Shown piece by piece: positions 25,534-35,207 of a DNA stretch of 64,000 nt. Numbering within the stretch: position 1 is the first letter of the stretch; every line of letters starts with the position of its first letter. The notes below the pieces were generated by a model. The model had not been told where the DNA came from and did not search any database. It was given only the letters and a program-made list of their open reading frames with translations. Position numbers and translations under genes: made by a program. Location of the stretch: assembly GCF_001269655.1 (NCBI RefSeq), contig NZ_LHVE01000001.1:62001-126000 (forward strand), read 5' to 3'. Source of the stretch: Pseudomonas thivervalensis (GTDB lineage: Bacteria > Pseudomonadota > Gammaproteobacteria > Pseudomonadales > Pseudomonadaceae).

Positions 25534-26121
25534 TCAGTTGCGGGACGGGAAGTAGCCTTGAAGGGCAATGCTGAAGTTGATGACCAGGAACGGATTCATG
25601 ACCGTCATCGGCGTGTTACCGCCGGTGGGGGCGACTGTGCCGTTGACGGTGGTGGTGACGCCTTGCAGCGGCACTGGCGAAGCGCCGATCTGGTCGGAAT
25701 AGATTGCTGCCGAACCTGGCCCGGTGCCCGAGGTGCCAATGAACGAGTTGGTGGCCGTTGGCGTATTCACCGGGTTGCTGGCCGGGTTGGCCAACTGCAG
25801 GGTGGTCGAGGCGGTGATGCCGGTGAGGGCGTGGGTGTGGTTGGGCAGGTTGTTGATTGTTGCCGTGACGTTTTCGGTGCCGGAGATTTCTCCGATGACA
25901 CGCTGGCTCAGGCCCAGGCCATTGCCTTGGCACAGGGGCAGGCGACCTTGCAGGTTGGGCAGCATGAAGGTGGTCTGGCCATTGCCTCCGTACGACACGC
26001 CGATCAGGGCGAACAAGGTCTGGTATTGGGAAAGGGCAAGCGTCTGCCCGTTGCACAGGGCCCAATTAGCGGGTGCAAAGCTAAAGGCGAATGACTGGAT
26101 AGTGCCGATGAATACTTCCAT
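25534..26121 (-). CDS. Phage tail-collar-domain protein, MdpB-like
   Basis: I chose ATG 26121 (195 residues) because the collar domain begins right there (EVFIGTIQSFAFSFAPANWA). An upstream extension would lack similarity. The sequence shows the collar pattern (CNGQTLALSQYQTLFALIG, YGGNGQTTFMLPNLQGRLPL, NLPNHTH) and a Thr/Gly-rich C-terminal half. Such proteins occur singly in many non-phage genomes and are proposed to be surface fibres. No phage morphogenesis, integrase or lysis genes are nearby. It points away from, and sits inside, the giant protein export locus. Confidence 0.82.
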   Translation of the reverse strand: MEVFIGTIQSFAFSFAPANWALCNGQTLALSQYQTLFALIGVSYGGNGQTTFMLPNLQGRLPLCQGNGLGLSQRVIGEISGTENVTATINNLPNHTHALTGITASTTLQLANPASNPVNTPTATNSFIGTSGTGPGSAAIYSDQIGASPVPLQGVTTTVNGTVAPTGGNTPMTVMNPFLVINFSIALQGYFPSRN

Positions 26122-26423
26122 AGATTCCTCATCCTTCAGGTGATTGGTCTTGCAGTGCCCGGACGTGAAGGACAAGAGTGCGATCAGCCCGACTCCTTCA
26201 TTCCCTGGCCTGGTCACGCACGGCTGAGCGTAGACCGGGATGTTTGATTCTGCCGAACGAAGCGGGCGGAAAATGCCACGACATGGCTTAATCGATTCAG
26301 GTTCCCGAGCGTCTCTACCGTCCATCTTTTTTATAGCTCGGGATGAATCTGATATCAAAGTACTACTAGGCGAAGATTATTTCCTCGGCTACGCTTGGCG
26401 GTACAAAGGGACTACAAACAAAG
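26122..26423. promoter_or_regulatory. Divergent control region of the collar gene and the first sulfotransferase gene
   Basis: This 302-bp gap is lower in GC than its surroundings and separates divergent genes. AT-rich runs near 26325-26395 (TTTTTTATAGC, GATATCAAAGTACTAC) could hold promoters. I see no repeat and no confident gene in it. The plus-strand frame that opens at 26240 shadows the sulfotransferase gene. Confidence 0.35.
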
Positions 26424-27269
26424 GTGAATGGATTGCCGCAGTTTCACTTTATTTCCGGTTTACCGCGCTCAGGCTCGACCCTGCTGTCTGCCATTTTGTT
26501 GCAGAACCCGCGCTTTCATGCCGGCATGACCAGTCCCGTTGGCACGCTGTTCAGCAGCGTCCTGCAGCAATGCAGCGCCGGCAGCGAGTTTGGCTCGGTG
26601 ATCGACACCGACCTGCGCCGCCGCCTTTTGCGCGGCCTTTTCGATTCCTATTACGCCGACAAAGCCGATAAACCGGTCATCTTCGACACCAACCGCCAAT
26701 GGTGCGCCCGCCTGCCTGCCCTGCAGGATCTGTTCCCCCAAGCCAAGACCATCGCCTGCGTGCGCAACGTGGCCTGGGTACTCGACAGCCTGGAGCGGCT
26801 CTACCGCGCCAACCCGTTCGAGAACACCAAGCTGTTCAACGACGATGATGAACGCAACACCGTCTACAGCCGCTGTGAAACCCTGGCCCAGCGCAACCGC
26901 CTAGTGGGGTTCGCCTGGACGGCGCTCAAAGAGGCCTATTACGGTGAGAACGCCGAGTCGCTGCTGATCGTGGATTACGATCTGTTGAGCCAGGCCCCGG
27001 AGCGGGTGATGCGCCTGGTGTACGAGTTCATCGGCGAGCCTTGGTTCGAGCACGATTTCAATCACTTGACCTACGACGCACCGGCCTTCGACCAGGCCCT
27101 GGGCGTGGCCGGCCTGCACAAGGTCAAGCCCAAGGTCGCGCCGCAAGCCCGGCGGACCTTGTTGCCGCCGGACCTGTTTGAAAAGTATGCCGAGTTGTCG
27201 TTCTGGCGCGATGGGTCGGCCAGCGCCGCCAATGTCATTCGTATGAAAACCGACGCCGCCGTCAGCTGA
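26424..27269 (+). CDS. Sulfotransferase-family protein (PAPS-dependent), first copy
   Basis: The start at GTG 26424 gives 281 residues. It is needed because the PAPS-binding loop FISGLPRSGSTLLSA lies almost at the N terminus. The later CVRNVAWVLDSLERLY motif fits the 3'-phosphate-binding region of the family. It resembles bacterial sulfotransferase_3-like proteins, which may sulfate protein tyrosines or other acceptors. It lies directly before the giant repeat protein gene, with only 51 bp between them, which makes that protein the obvious candidate substrate. That link is inference. Confidence 0.82.
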   Translation: MNGLPQFHFISGLPRSGSTLLSAILLQNPRFHAGMTSPVGTLFSSVLQQCSAGSEFGSVIDTDLRRRLLRGLFDSYYADKADKPVIFDTNRQWCARLPALQDLFPQAKTIACVRNVAWVLDSLERLYRANPFENTKLFNDDDERNTVYSRCETLAQRNRLVGFAWTALKEAYYGENAESLLIVDYDLLSQAPERVMRLVYEFIGEPWFEHDFNHLTYDAPAFDQALGVAGLHKVKPKVAPQARRTLLPPDLFEKYAELSFWRDGSASAANVIRMKTDAAVS

Positions 27270-27282
27270 CTGCGGTTTTTTT
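27256..27282 (+). terminator. Hairpin with T-run overlapping the sulfotransferase stop codon
   Basis: The sequence 27256-27275 folds as CCGC.GTCAG / CTGAC.GCGG and is followed by seven T residues. It overlaps the stop codon and lies 38 bp before the giant protein start, so it could act as an internal attenuator or terminator between the two genes. Confidence 0.5.
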
Positions 27283-27320
27283 CATTTGCGTTTCAAAAAG
27301 TTCGAGTCCAGGTGATCATC

Positions 27321-30300
27321 ATGTGGTGGAGCAAAGGCAAATCGCGGGTAACCGAGGGCACACAGGCCCTGGCATCGCCAATGATCATGTCCCTGGAGCC
27401 GCGAATGCTGTTCGACGGCGCGGTGGCGGCCACCGTGGCCGATGCCGCGCAACCGGACGCCCAGCCCACTGCCGAGGCGGCCAAGACCCCCACGGCGGAC
27501 CAGCCGACCGACACCCATGCGCCCCAGGGCCAGGTCGATGCCACCCAGGCTGTCGTGCCGGGCAAATCCGTGGTGTTTGTCGATTCCCGGGTCAAGGACT
27601 CCGCCAACCTGCTCGAAGGCGTGGCGCCTGGTACCGAGGTGGTGCAGCTGGATGCCACGAAGGACGGCTTGCAGCAGATTGCCGATTACCTGGACACCCA
27701 CCAGGGCGTCAGCTCGGTGCAGATCATTGCTCACGGTAACGCCGGTGATTTGTGGCTGGGCAACAGCTACCTGTCGGCGGATAACGTCCAGGCCCGCAGC
27801 GAAGTGCTGGCGCAGATCGGCCAGGACATGAACGCTGGCGGCGACATCCTGATCTATGGCTGCTACACCGCCGAAGGCGAGCGTGGCCTGAACTTTGTCG
27901 ATTCATTGGCGCAGTTGACCGGCCGCGACGTGGCGGCGTCCAACGACCGCACCGGCCTGGGCGGCGACTGGGACCTGGAAATCGCCACCGGCAATATCGA
28001 AAGCGCCAACGTGCTCTCGAACTCCGCCATGAGCGAATACCAATGGGGCCTGGCCACCTGGACCGCCACCAACAACCTCAATTCGGGTATCGGTTCTTTG
28101 CGCGCTGCCTTGGGCTCGGCGCAGAACGGCGACATCGTCACGTTCAATACCAGCATGACCGTCGCCCTGACCCAGGTGCTGGTGGTCGACAGGAACATCA
28201 CCATCGATGGCGACCTCAATAACGACAACGTCGCCGACGTGACCCTCGACGGTCAGTACCGCACCCAGATCATGCAAGTGACGTCCGGCACCACCGCCAC
28301 CCTCGATGGCCTGGTGATAACCCGGGGCATGGTGGCAGGCAACGGTGGTAACGGCGGCGACGATGCGCTGGTGTCCCAGGGCGGCGGCATCTATAACGCC
28401 GGCACCTTGACCCTGCGCAACGTCACGGTGACCGCGAACGCCGCTTCGGGCGGTGGTGGTGGCGGCGGTGTGACGCCGCAGTACGCCGGTGGTGGCGGCG
28501 GTGGCGGCGGTGCGATCACGGGTGGCACCGGTGGCAAGGGCGGCGACACGCTCAACTCCACGGGCTCCAACGGCACGGCCGGACAGGGCGGCGCGGGCGG
28601 CGGCTTCTTCAACATTGGCGGGCGTGGTGGTTCCACCACAGGTGGCGCGGGTGGCGCTGCGTATCCGGGCTACAGCACCGGTTCGGCGGGTGGCACGGCC
28701 TCCAGCGGTGGCTTGTCCATCGGCGGTGGCGGCGGCGGCGACGGGTACGACAACTTCGGCGGCGATGGTGGTGGCGCGGTGGGGGGTATCTACAACGATA
28801 CCGGCGCGACCCTGCGGATCATCGGCAACTCGACCATTTCCAACAACGTCGGCGCCGGTGGTGGCGGTGGCGGCGGCGGGGCTGGCGGTAGTTATCTCCA
28901 GGCGGGCGGTGCGGGCGGCGTCGGTGTCGGCGCGATCTGGAACAAAGGCTCGATCCTGATCACCGCCGTCAACTTCGCCGCCCTGGCCGGCAACGTCGGC
29001 GGCAGTGGCGTGGGCGGGACGAGTGCGGGCACCGCCGGTGTTTCGCCGGCGTCGGTGGCCAACGTCTACGGCGATGGCGGCACCATCAACACCAACTATG
29101 TGCCGGACGAAACACCGCCCACCGCGACCGTCGTGGTGGCCAACACCAATCTGAACTCCGGTGGCACGTCGACGGTGACCATCACCTTCTCCGAAGCCGT
29201 GACCGGCCTTACCGCGGCGGACCTGACGGTGCAGAACGGCAGTGTCGGCACCTTGACCAGTGGCGACGGCGGCATCACCTGGACCGGTACGTTGACCGCG
29301 GCCAGCAACATCGCCGACACCACCAACATCATCACCCTGAACAATACCGGCGTTGCCGACCTGGCCGGCAATGCCGGCGTGGGCACCACCGACTCGAACA
29401 ATTACATCGTCAACGACACGGTGGCGCCGACGGCGTCCATCGTGGTGAGCGACACCGCCCTCAGGATTGGCGAGACCTCGACGGTCACCATCACCTTCAG
29501 CGAAGCGGTGAGCGGTTTCACTGCCGCCGACCTGACCGTCGCCAACGGCTCGATCAGCGGCCTGAGCACCAGCGACGGCGGCATCACCTGGACCGCCACC
29601 CTGACGCCGGATGCGGCGATCACCGATACCTCCAATCTCATTGTCCTGAACAATACGGGCGTGGCGGACCTCAATGGCAACGCTGGCGTGGGGACGACCA
29701 ACTCCAACAACTACGCCATCGACACGCAACGCCCCACCGCTACCATTGTGGTGACCGACACCGCGCTGCGCGTGGGTGAAACCTCCCAGGTGACCATCAC
29801 CTTCACCGAGGCCGTGAGCGGTTTCACCACCGCCGACCTGACGGTCGCCAACGGTACGGTCACCGGCCTGAGCAGCAGCGACGGTGGTATCACCTGGACC
29901 GGGACGCTCACACCAAGTGCCAGCGTCAGCGATACCAGCAACCTGATTACCCTGGATAACACCGGCATTGCGGACTTGGCGGGCAACGTCGGCAGCGGCA
30001 CCACCGACTCGAACAATTACGCCATCGATACCCAGCGCCCGACCGCTTCCATCGTGGTGGCCGACACCGCGTTGAACATCGGCGAAACATCGCTGGTGAC
30101 GATCACCTTCAGCGAGGCCGTCACGGGTTTCACCCTGGCGGACATGACCGTGGCCAACGGCTCTTTGAGCGGGTTGAGCAGCAGCGACGGCGGTATCACC
30201 TGGACCGCGACGCTCACCCCGAGCGCCAGCGTCAGCGATGCCACCAACCTGATCATCCTGGCCAATACCGGTGTGGCGGACGCGGCGGGCAACACCGGCA

Positions 30301-33300
30301 GCGGCACCACCAGCTCCAACAACTACGCGGTCGACACGCAGCGGCCAACCGCTAGCATCGTTGTAGCCGACACCTCCCTGAGCGTTGGCGAAACCTCCCT
30401 GGTGACCATCACCTTCAACGAAGCGGTGACCGGCTTTACCACCGCCGACCTGACGGTCGCCAACGGCACCGTCACCGGCCTGAGCAGCGGCGACGGTGGG
30501 ATTACCTGGACCGGGACACTGACGCCAAGCGCCAGCACCAGCGACACCAGCAACCTCATCACCCTGGATAACACCGGCGTGGCTGACGCGGCGGGCAACG
30601 CTGGCAGCGGCACCACCGATTCCAACAACTACGCCATCGACACCGCGCGTCCGACCGCCACCGTCGTGGTCGCCGACGCCACCGTCGGCATCGGCGAAAC
30701 ATCGGTGGTGACCATTACCTTCAGCGAGGCGGTGACCGGTTTCACCCTGGCGGACCTGAGTGTCACCAACGGCAGCCTGAGCGGCCTGAGCACCAGCGAC
30801 AATATCACCTACACCGCGACCTTCACGCCGAGTGGGGGTGTCAGCGATGCCACCAACTTGATCACGCTCAATAACACCGGCGTGGTGGATGGCGCGGGCA
30901 ATACCGGCAGCGGCACCACCGATTCCAACAACTATGCGGTCGACACCCAGCGTCCGACCGCCACCATCGTAGTGGCCGACACGGCGTTGAGCGTCGGCGA
31001 AACCTCGCTGGTGACCATTACCTTCTCCGAGGCGGTCACAGGTTTTGACAATTCCGACCTGAGCGTGGCCAACGGCACGCTGAGTGCGGTCAGCAGCAGC
31101 GATGGTGGCATCACCTGGACCGCCACCTTCACGCCCAGCCTCGGGGTCACCGACGTCTCCAACCTCATCGTCCTGAACAACACCGGGGTCAGCGATGGGG
31201 CGGGCAATACCGGCAGCGGCACGACCAATTCCAACAACTACGCCGTCGACACCAACGTGCCGACAGCCACCGTCGTGGTTGCCGATTCGTCCCTGAGCAT
31301 CGGTGAAACCACCGTGGTCACCGTGACCTTCAATTCGGCGGTCAGCGGGTTCGACAACGCGGACCTGACCGTCAGCAATGGCACCCTGAGCACCATGAGC
31401 AGCACCGACGGTGGCGTCACCTGGACGGCCACGTTCACGCCGAGCACCAGTATTTCCGATACCAGCAACGTGATCACGTTGGATAACACCGGCTTGATCA
31501 ACGGCGCGGGCAATGCCGGCGTCGGCACCACCGATTCGAACAACTACGCCATCGACACCGTGCGCCCGACAGCGACCATCGTCGTTGCCGATACCGCCAT
31601 TGCCGCCGGCGAAACTTCGTTGGTCACCATCACCTTCAGCGAGGCCGTGACAGCGTTCACCAGCGCCGACCTGACGGTCGCCAACGGCGTGATCTCGGGA
31701 CTGAGCAGCAGCGACGGCGGCATCACCTGGACCGCGACCTTTACGCCGACCGCTGGCGTCACGGACACCAGCAACCTCATCTCTCTCAACAGCGGTGGCA
31801 TCGTCGACCTGGCCGGCAACGCCAACGTCGGCGGCACCGACTCTAACAACTACAGCGTCGACAGCCAGCGTCCGAGCGCCACCATCGTGCTGAGCGATTC
31901 GGTGTTGAAACCGGGTGAAACCGCCCAGGTGACCATCACCTTCAGCGAGGCGGTGACGGGCTTCAGCAACGCTGACCTGAGCGTGGCCAACGGCACCCTG
32001 AGCGCGGTCAGCAGCAGTGACGGCGGCCTGACCTGGACCGCGACCTTTACGCCGACCCTGGGCGTGACCGACGCCACCAACCTGATCACCCTGGACAATA
32101 CCGGCGTGAGCGATGCGGCCGGCAACACCGGGACAGGCACGACCGATTCGGCCAACTATGCGGTCGAGACGCAGGTACCGACGGCCGCCATCGTGGTGGC
32201 TGACAGCGCGCTGCGCATCGGGGAAACCTCACTGGTCACCATTACCTTCTCGGAGGCGGTCAGCGGGTTCGACAACAGCGACCTGACCATCAGCAACGGT
32301 ACGTTGAGCAACGTGTCGTCCACCGACGGCGGCGTCACCTGGACGGCCACGTTCACCCCAACCACCAACATCACCGACACCAGCAACCTGATCAGCCTGG
32401 ACACCAGTGACGTGATCAACGCCTCGGGCAACAGCGGCGTCGGCGTGGTGAACTCCAACAACTACGCGATCGACACGGTTCGCCCAGGCGCCACCATCAC
32501 CGTGGGTGACACTACGCTGGGCATCGGCCAGAGCACCACCGTGACCATCAGCTTCAGCGAGGCGGTGTCCGGTTTCGACTTGTCGGACCTCAGTGTTGCC
32601 AATGGCGTGTTGTCCAACCTCGCCAGCAGTGATGGCGGCCTGACCTGGACGGCGACCTTGACGCCGACCGCGGGTGTCAACGACGCCACCAACCTGATCC
32701 TGCTTGACGCCGGCACTGTGCAGGACCTGGCCGGCAACGCCGGCGTGGGCATCGCGATTTCCAGCAACTACGCACTCGACGCCACCCGGCCGACGGCGAC
32801 GATCGTGGTCGCCGACCCGAGCCTGAGCGTGGGCGAGACGACCCAGGTGACCTTCACCTTCAGTGAAGCGGTGACGGATTTCGACCTGTCGGACCTCAGC
32901 GTCACCAACGGTGAACTGACCAACCTGACCACCAGCGACGGCGGCAGGACCTGGACCGCGACGTTTACACCAACGGTGAACCTCACCGATCCGAGCAACT
33001 TCATCGCCCTGGACACCAGCAACGTCAGCGACCTGTCGGGCAACGCCGGGGCCAGCGTGGCGGTGTCCAACAACTATGCGATCGACACCGTGGTGCCCAA
33101 CGATGTGAAGCCACCGCCGGAGTTCCTGACCTCCGACCCGGTCACGGTGATCCCGCCGTCCGAGGTGCCGTTGCAACCGATCGTCTTTACCCCGCCGACC
33201 GGCAACCTGGGTTCGCCGCTGGGCTTCCCGCCGCTGTTCGAGCAACGGGACGTGGGCGGGGGCCTGCGGCCGATTGGGGATATTTTCATCAACCGTGGCG

Positions 33301-33641
33301 CCCTGGCGCCGAGCTATATCGCCCAGGTGTTCAGCACGGATGCCGCTGGCGATGGCAGTGGCCAAGGGTTCCTAGGCTTTGGTGGCGGCGATGGCGGGGT
33401 GTTCGGCAGCAGTACGCTGTCGACCTTGTTCAGCCAGGACTCCGCTTCCGAGGGCGAGTCGATGGACGCCTTCGGCAACCAATCGATGCAGGGCGGCGAT
33501 GTATCCCAAGGGGTGCGGGGGATGTTCGGGGCACCCACCCTGGGTCAGCAACTGCAACAGCTCAAGGACACTGAACAACATCAGGTCGACAGCCTGGCAA
33601 CCGCGTTACGACAGGTCGGCATCAGCCAAGTGCAGGCCTGA
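27321..33641 (+). CDS. Giant secreted repeat protein: LEPR motif, DUF4347 domain and 13 Ig-like repeats
   Basis: The start at ATG 27321 gives 2106 residues. GTG 27312 would add three residues. The LEPRMLFDGA motif (25-34) marks a family of very large exported proteins. A DUF4347 domain spans about 84-245, with AHG (H138) and YGC (C181). A beta-helix-like segment with Gly-rich loops follows to about 590. Then come 13 Big_12-like repeats of about 102 residues (TITFSEAVTGF, SSDGGITWTATL). The last 180 residues are Pro/Gly/Ser-rich, without RTX nonapeptides or a membrane anchor. There is no classical signal peptide. It is the likely substrate of the flanking adaptor, M50/HlyD and TolC-like genes, acting at the cell surface. 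Confidence 0.88.
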   Translation: MWWSKGKSRVTEGTQALASPMIMSLEPRMLFDGAVAATVADAAQPDAQPTAEAAKTPTADQPTDTHAPQGQVDATQAVVPGKSVVFVDSRVKDSANLLEGVAPGTEVVQLDATKDGLQQIADYLDTHQGVSSVQIIAHGNAGDLWLGNSYLSADNVQARSEVLAQIGQDMNAGGDILIYGCYTAEGERGLNFVDSLAQLTGRDVAASNDRTGLGGDWDLEIATGNIESANVLSNSAMSEYQWGLATWTATNNLNSGIGSLRAALGSAQNGDIVTFNTSMTVALTQVLVVDRNITIDGDLNNDNVADVTLDGQYRTQIMQVTSGTTATLDGLVITRGMVAGNGGNGGDDALVSQGGGIYNAGTLTLRNVTVTANAASGGGGGGGVTPQYAGGGGGGGGAITGGTGGKGGDTLNSTGSNGTAGQGGAGGGFFNIGGRGGSTTGGAGGAAYPGYSTGSAGGTASSGGLSIGGGGGGDGYDNFGGDGGGAVGGIYNDTGATLRIIGNSTISNNVGAGGGGGGGGAGGSYLQAGGAGGVGVGAIWNKGSILITAVNFAALAGNVGGSGVGGTSAGTAGVSPASVANVYGDGGTINTNYVPDETPPTATVVVANTNLNSGGTSTVTITFSEAVTGLTAADLTVQNGSVGTLTSGDGGITWTGTLTAASNIADTTNIITLNNTGVADLAGNAGVGTTDSNNYIVNDTVAPTASIVVSDTALRIGETSTVTITFSEAVSGFTAADLTVANGSISGLSTSDGGITWTATLTPDAAITDTSNLIVLNNTGVADLNGNAGVGTTNSNNYAIDTQRPTATIVVTDTALRVGETSQVTITFTEAVSGFTTADLTVANGTVTGLSSSDGGITWTGTLTPSASVSDTSNLITLDNTGIADLAGNVGSGTTDSNNYAIDTQRPTASIVVADTALNIGETSLVTITFSEAVTGFTLADMTVANGSLSGLSSSDGGITWTATLTPSASVSDATNLIILANTGVADAAGNTGSGTTSSNNYAVDTQRPTASIVVADTSLSVGETSLVTITFNEAVTGFTTADLTVANGTVTGLSSGDGGITWTGTLTPSASTSDTSNLITLDNTGVADAAGNAGSGTTDSNNYAIDTARPTATVVVADATVGIGETSVVTITFSEAVTGFTLADLSVTNGSLSGLSTSDNITYTATFTPSGGVSDATNLITLNNTGVVDGAGNTGSGTTDSNNYAVDTQRPTATIVVADTALSVGETSLVTITFSEAVTGFDNSDLSVANGTLSAVSSSDGGITWTATFTPSLGVTDVSNLIVLNNTGVSDGAGNTGSGTTNSNNYAVDTNVPTATVVVADSSLSIGETTVVTVTFNSAVSGFDNADLTVSNGTLSTMSSTDGGVTWTATFTPSTSISDTSNVITLDNTGLINGAGNAGVGTTDSNNYAIDTVRPTATIVVADTAIAAGETSLVTITFSEAVTAFTSADLTVANGVISGLSSSDGGITWTATFTPTAGVTDTSNLISLNSGGIVDLAGNANVGGTDSNNYSVDSQRPSATIVLSDSVLKPGETAQVTITFSEAVTGFSNADLSVANGTLSAVSSSDGGLTWTATFTPTLGVTDATNLITLDNTGVSDAAGNTGTGTTDSANYAVETQVPTAAIVVADSALRIGETSLVTITFSEAVSGFDNSDLTISNGTLSNVSSTDGGVTWTATFTPTTNITDTSNLISLDTSDVINASGNSGVGVVNSNNYAIDTVRPGATITVGDTTLGIGQSTTVTISFSEAVSGFDLSDLSVANGVLSNLASSDGGLTWTATLTPTAGVNDATNLILLDAGTVQDLAGNAGVGIAISSNYALDATRPTATIVVADPSLSVGETTQVTFTFSEAVTDFDLSDLSVTNGELTNLTTSDGGRTWTATFTPTVNLTDPSNFIALDTSNVSDLSGNAGASVAVSNNYAIDTVVPNDVKPPPEFLTSDPVTVIPPSEVPLQPIVFTPPTGNLGSPLGFPPLFEQRDVGGGLRPIGDIFINRGALAPSYIAQVFSTDAAGDGSGQGFLGFGGGDGGVFGSSTLSTLFSQDSASEGESMDAFGNQSMQGGDVSQGVRGMFGAPTLGQQLQQLKDTEQHQVDSLATALRQVGISQVQA
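29096..33073 (+). repeat. Thirteen in-frame ~306-bp coding repeats in the giant protein gene
   Basis: Unit boundaries fall at about 29096, 29402, 29711, 30017, 30323, 30629, 30932, 31238, 31544, 31850, 32156, 32462 and 32768. Most are 306 bp; one is 309 and one is 303. Each encodes one Ig-like domain. Copies are clearly related but less identical in DNA than the lapA repeats. Confidence 0.9.
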
Positions 33642-33680
33642 ATTCTAAAAATATTGGGGCAGTCAGGGGCAGTCCAGGGA

Positions 33681-35195
33681 ATGAATAGAAGTCAGAAGTT
33701 ATTCGGTATGAGTGTGCTGGCGTTGGTGGTGAGTGGATGTGCGGTCACCAGCGATCCGATCGAGCGCAGCGTCAGCGAACAGCGCGCTCGAACCGACCTG
33801 CAGAACATGTACAAGGATCAGGAGCCGCTGAGTGGTCCACTGACCCTGCACCAGGCCATGGCCCGGGCGGTGAAGTACAACCTCGAAGGGCGCTTGAAGA
33901 TCATGGAGGAGGCTCTGGCCAAGCGTCAGTTGGACCTGGCCAGTTTCGACATGCTGCCGCGCATGGCCCTGGACGCCGGGTATGTGGGCCGTAACAACGT
34001 CAATGCCTCCAGCAGCCAGAGTGTGGAAACCGGTACCCAGTCCCTGGAACCGTCGACCTCCCAGGATCGTGACCGCGAGGTGGCGGACCTGACCATGGTC
34101 TGGAACGTGCTCGATTTCGGCGTCAGCTACATCAGCGCCAAGCAGGCCGGGGACCAGCGCTTGATCGTGCAGGAGCGCCGACGCAAGGTGATCAACACTA
34201 TCGTCCAGGACGTGCGTTCGGCCTATTGGCGGGCCATGGCCGCCGAACGCCTGCTCAAGCAGATCGACAGCCTGATGGCCCGGGTCGAGGCCGCACGCGA
34301 CAACAGCCAGAGCATGAGCGAACAGCGCATCGGCGATCCGGTACAGGCCCTGGGTTACCAGCGTTCACTGATCCAGGCCACTCGCCAGCTGGAAGAGCAA
34401 CGCCGGGCGCTGTCCCTGGCCAAGACCGAACTGGCAACCCTGATCAACTTGCCCCTGGGCACCGAGCTGACGCTGGCGACCCAGGATGAATACACCATCC
34501 CGGAGCTCAAGGTCGACCTGGCCCGTCTCGAACAGGAAGCCCTGGCCAGCCGTCCGGAACTGCGCGAGCAGGATTACCAGACCCGCATCACCGCCGCCGA
34601 AACCCGCAAGGCCATGTTGCGCCTGCTGCCGGGGCTGGAGTTTTCCGCCGGCGGGCATTACGACAGCAACTCGTTCCTGGTGGAGCAGGGCTGGGCTGAC
34701 TATGGCGTGAAAGTCACCTGGAACCTGTTCAACGTGATCTCCGCCCCGGCGGCCATCGACGTGGCCAAGGCCGGTGAAGAAGTGGCGTCGGCGCGTCGCC
34801 AGGCGATGTCGATTGCCGTGCTGGCGCAACTGTACGTGGCCAACGCGAATTATCGCGAAGCCCTGCGCCAGTTCAAGACCAGCCAGCAACTGTCGGACAT
34901 CGATGGGCAGATTGTCGGTCAACTGCGCAGTCGTCACCAGGCTGCCGGCATCGGTGAGCTGGACCTGATCCAGGGTGAACTGAACACTCTGCAGGCCGAT
35001 CTGCGTCGGGACCTGGCCTACGCCGACCTGCGCAACGCCTATGGGCAGATCTTCGCCAGCGCCGGCCTCGACCCGCTGCCGAATGAAGTGCAATCGACCG
35101 AAGTCCAGTCGATTGCCACGGCGCTGGCCAACCGCGAAGCGGCCTGGGCCCAGGGCGATATCACGCTGCCCCAGCCTGCCCCGGTGACTCAGTAA
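33681..35195 (+). CDS. TolC-family outer-membrane lipoprotein for the giant protein
   Basis: The start at ATG 33681 follows CCAGGGA and gives 504 residues. An N-terminal signal with lipobox (LALVVSGCAV) indicates a lipidated protein. Two outer-membrane efflux repeats are visible (TLHQAMARAVKYNLEGRLKI and the ELREQDYQTRITAAE region). It lies 39 bp after the giant protein gene, so it is the dedicated outer-membrane channel of this locus, distinct from LapE. Length and helix pattern are normal for the family. It would pair with the three HlyD-type proteins encoded upstream. Confidence 0.87.
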   Translation: MNRSQKLFGMSVLALVVSGCAVTSDPIERSVSEQRARTDLQNMYKDQEPLSGPLTLHQAMARAVKYNLEGRLKIMEEALAKRQLDLASFDMLPRMALDAGYVGRNNVNASSSQSVETGTQSLEPSTSQDRDREVADLTMVWNVLDFGVSYISAKQAGDQRLIVQERRRKVINTIVQDVRSAYWRAMAAERLLKQIDSLMARVEAARDNSQSMSEQRIGDPVQALGYQRSLIQATRQLEEQRRALSLAKTELATLINLPLGTELTLATQDEYTIPELKVDLARLEQEALASRPELREQDYQTRITAAETRKAMLRLLPGLEFSAGGHYDSNSFLVEQGWADYGVKVTWNLFNVISAPAAIDVAKAGEEVASARRQAMSIAVLAQLYVANANYREALRQFKTSQQLSDIDGQIVGQLRSRHQAAGIGELDLIQGELNTLQADLRRDLAYADLRNAYGQIFASAGLDPLPNEVQSTEVQSIATALANREAAWAQGDITLPQPAPVTQ

Positions 35196-35207
35196 CCGGG
35201 CGCTGGC

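Noticed and set aside
25176..26121. Prophage remnant suggested by the tail-collar domain
   Set aside because: No integrase, capsid, terminase, lysis gene or attachment repeats are nearby. Collar-domain proteins occur outside phages.
26122..26358. N-terminal extension of the collar protein to 26358
   Set aside because: The extra residues show no family similarity and start inside the divergent control region. The collar domain begins at 26121.
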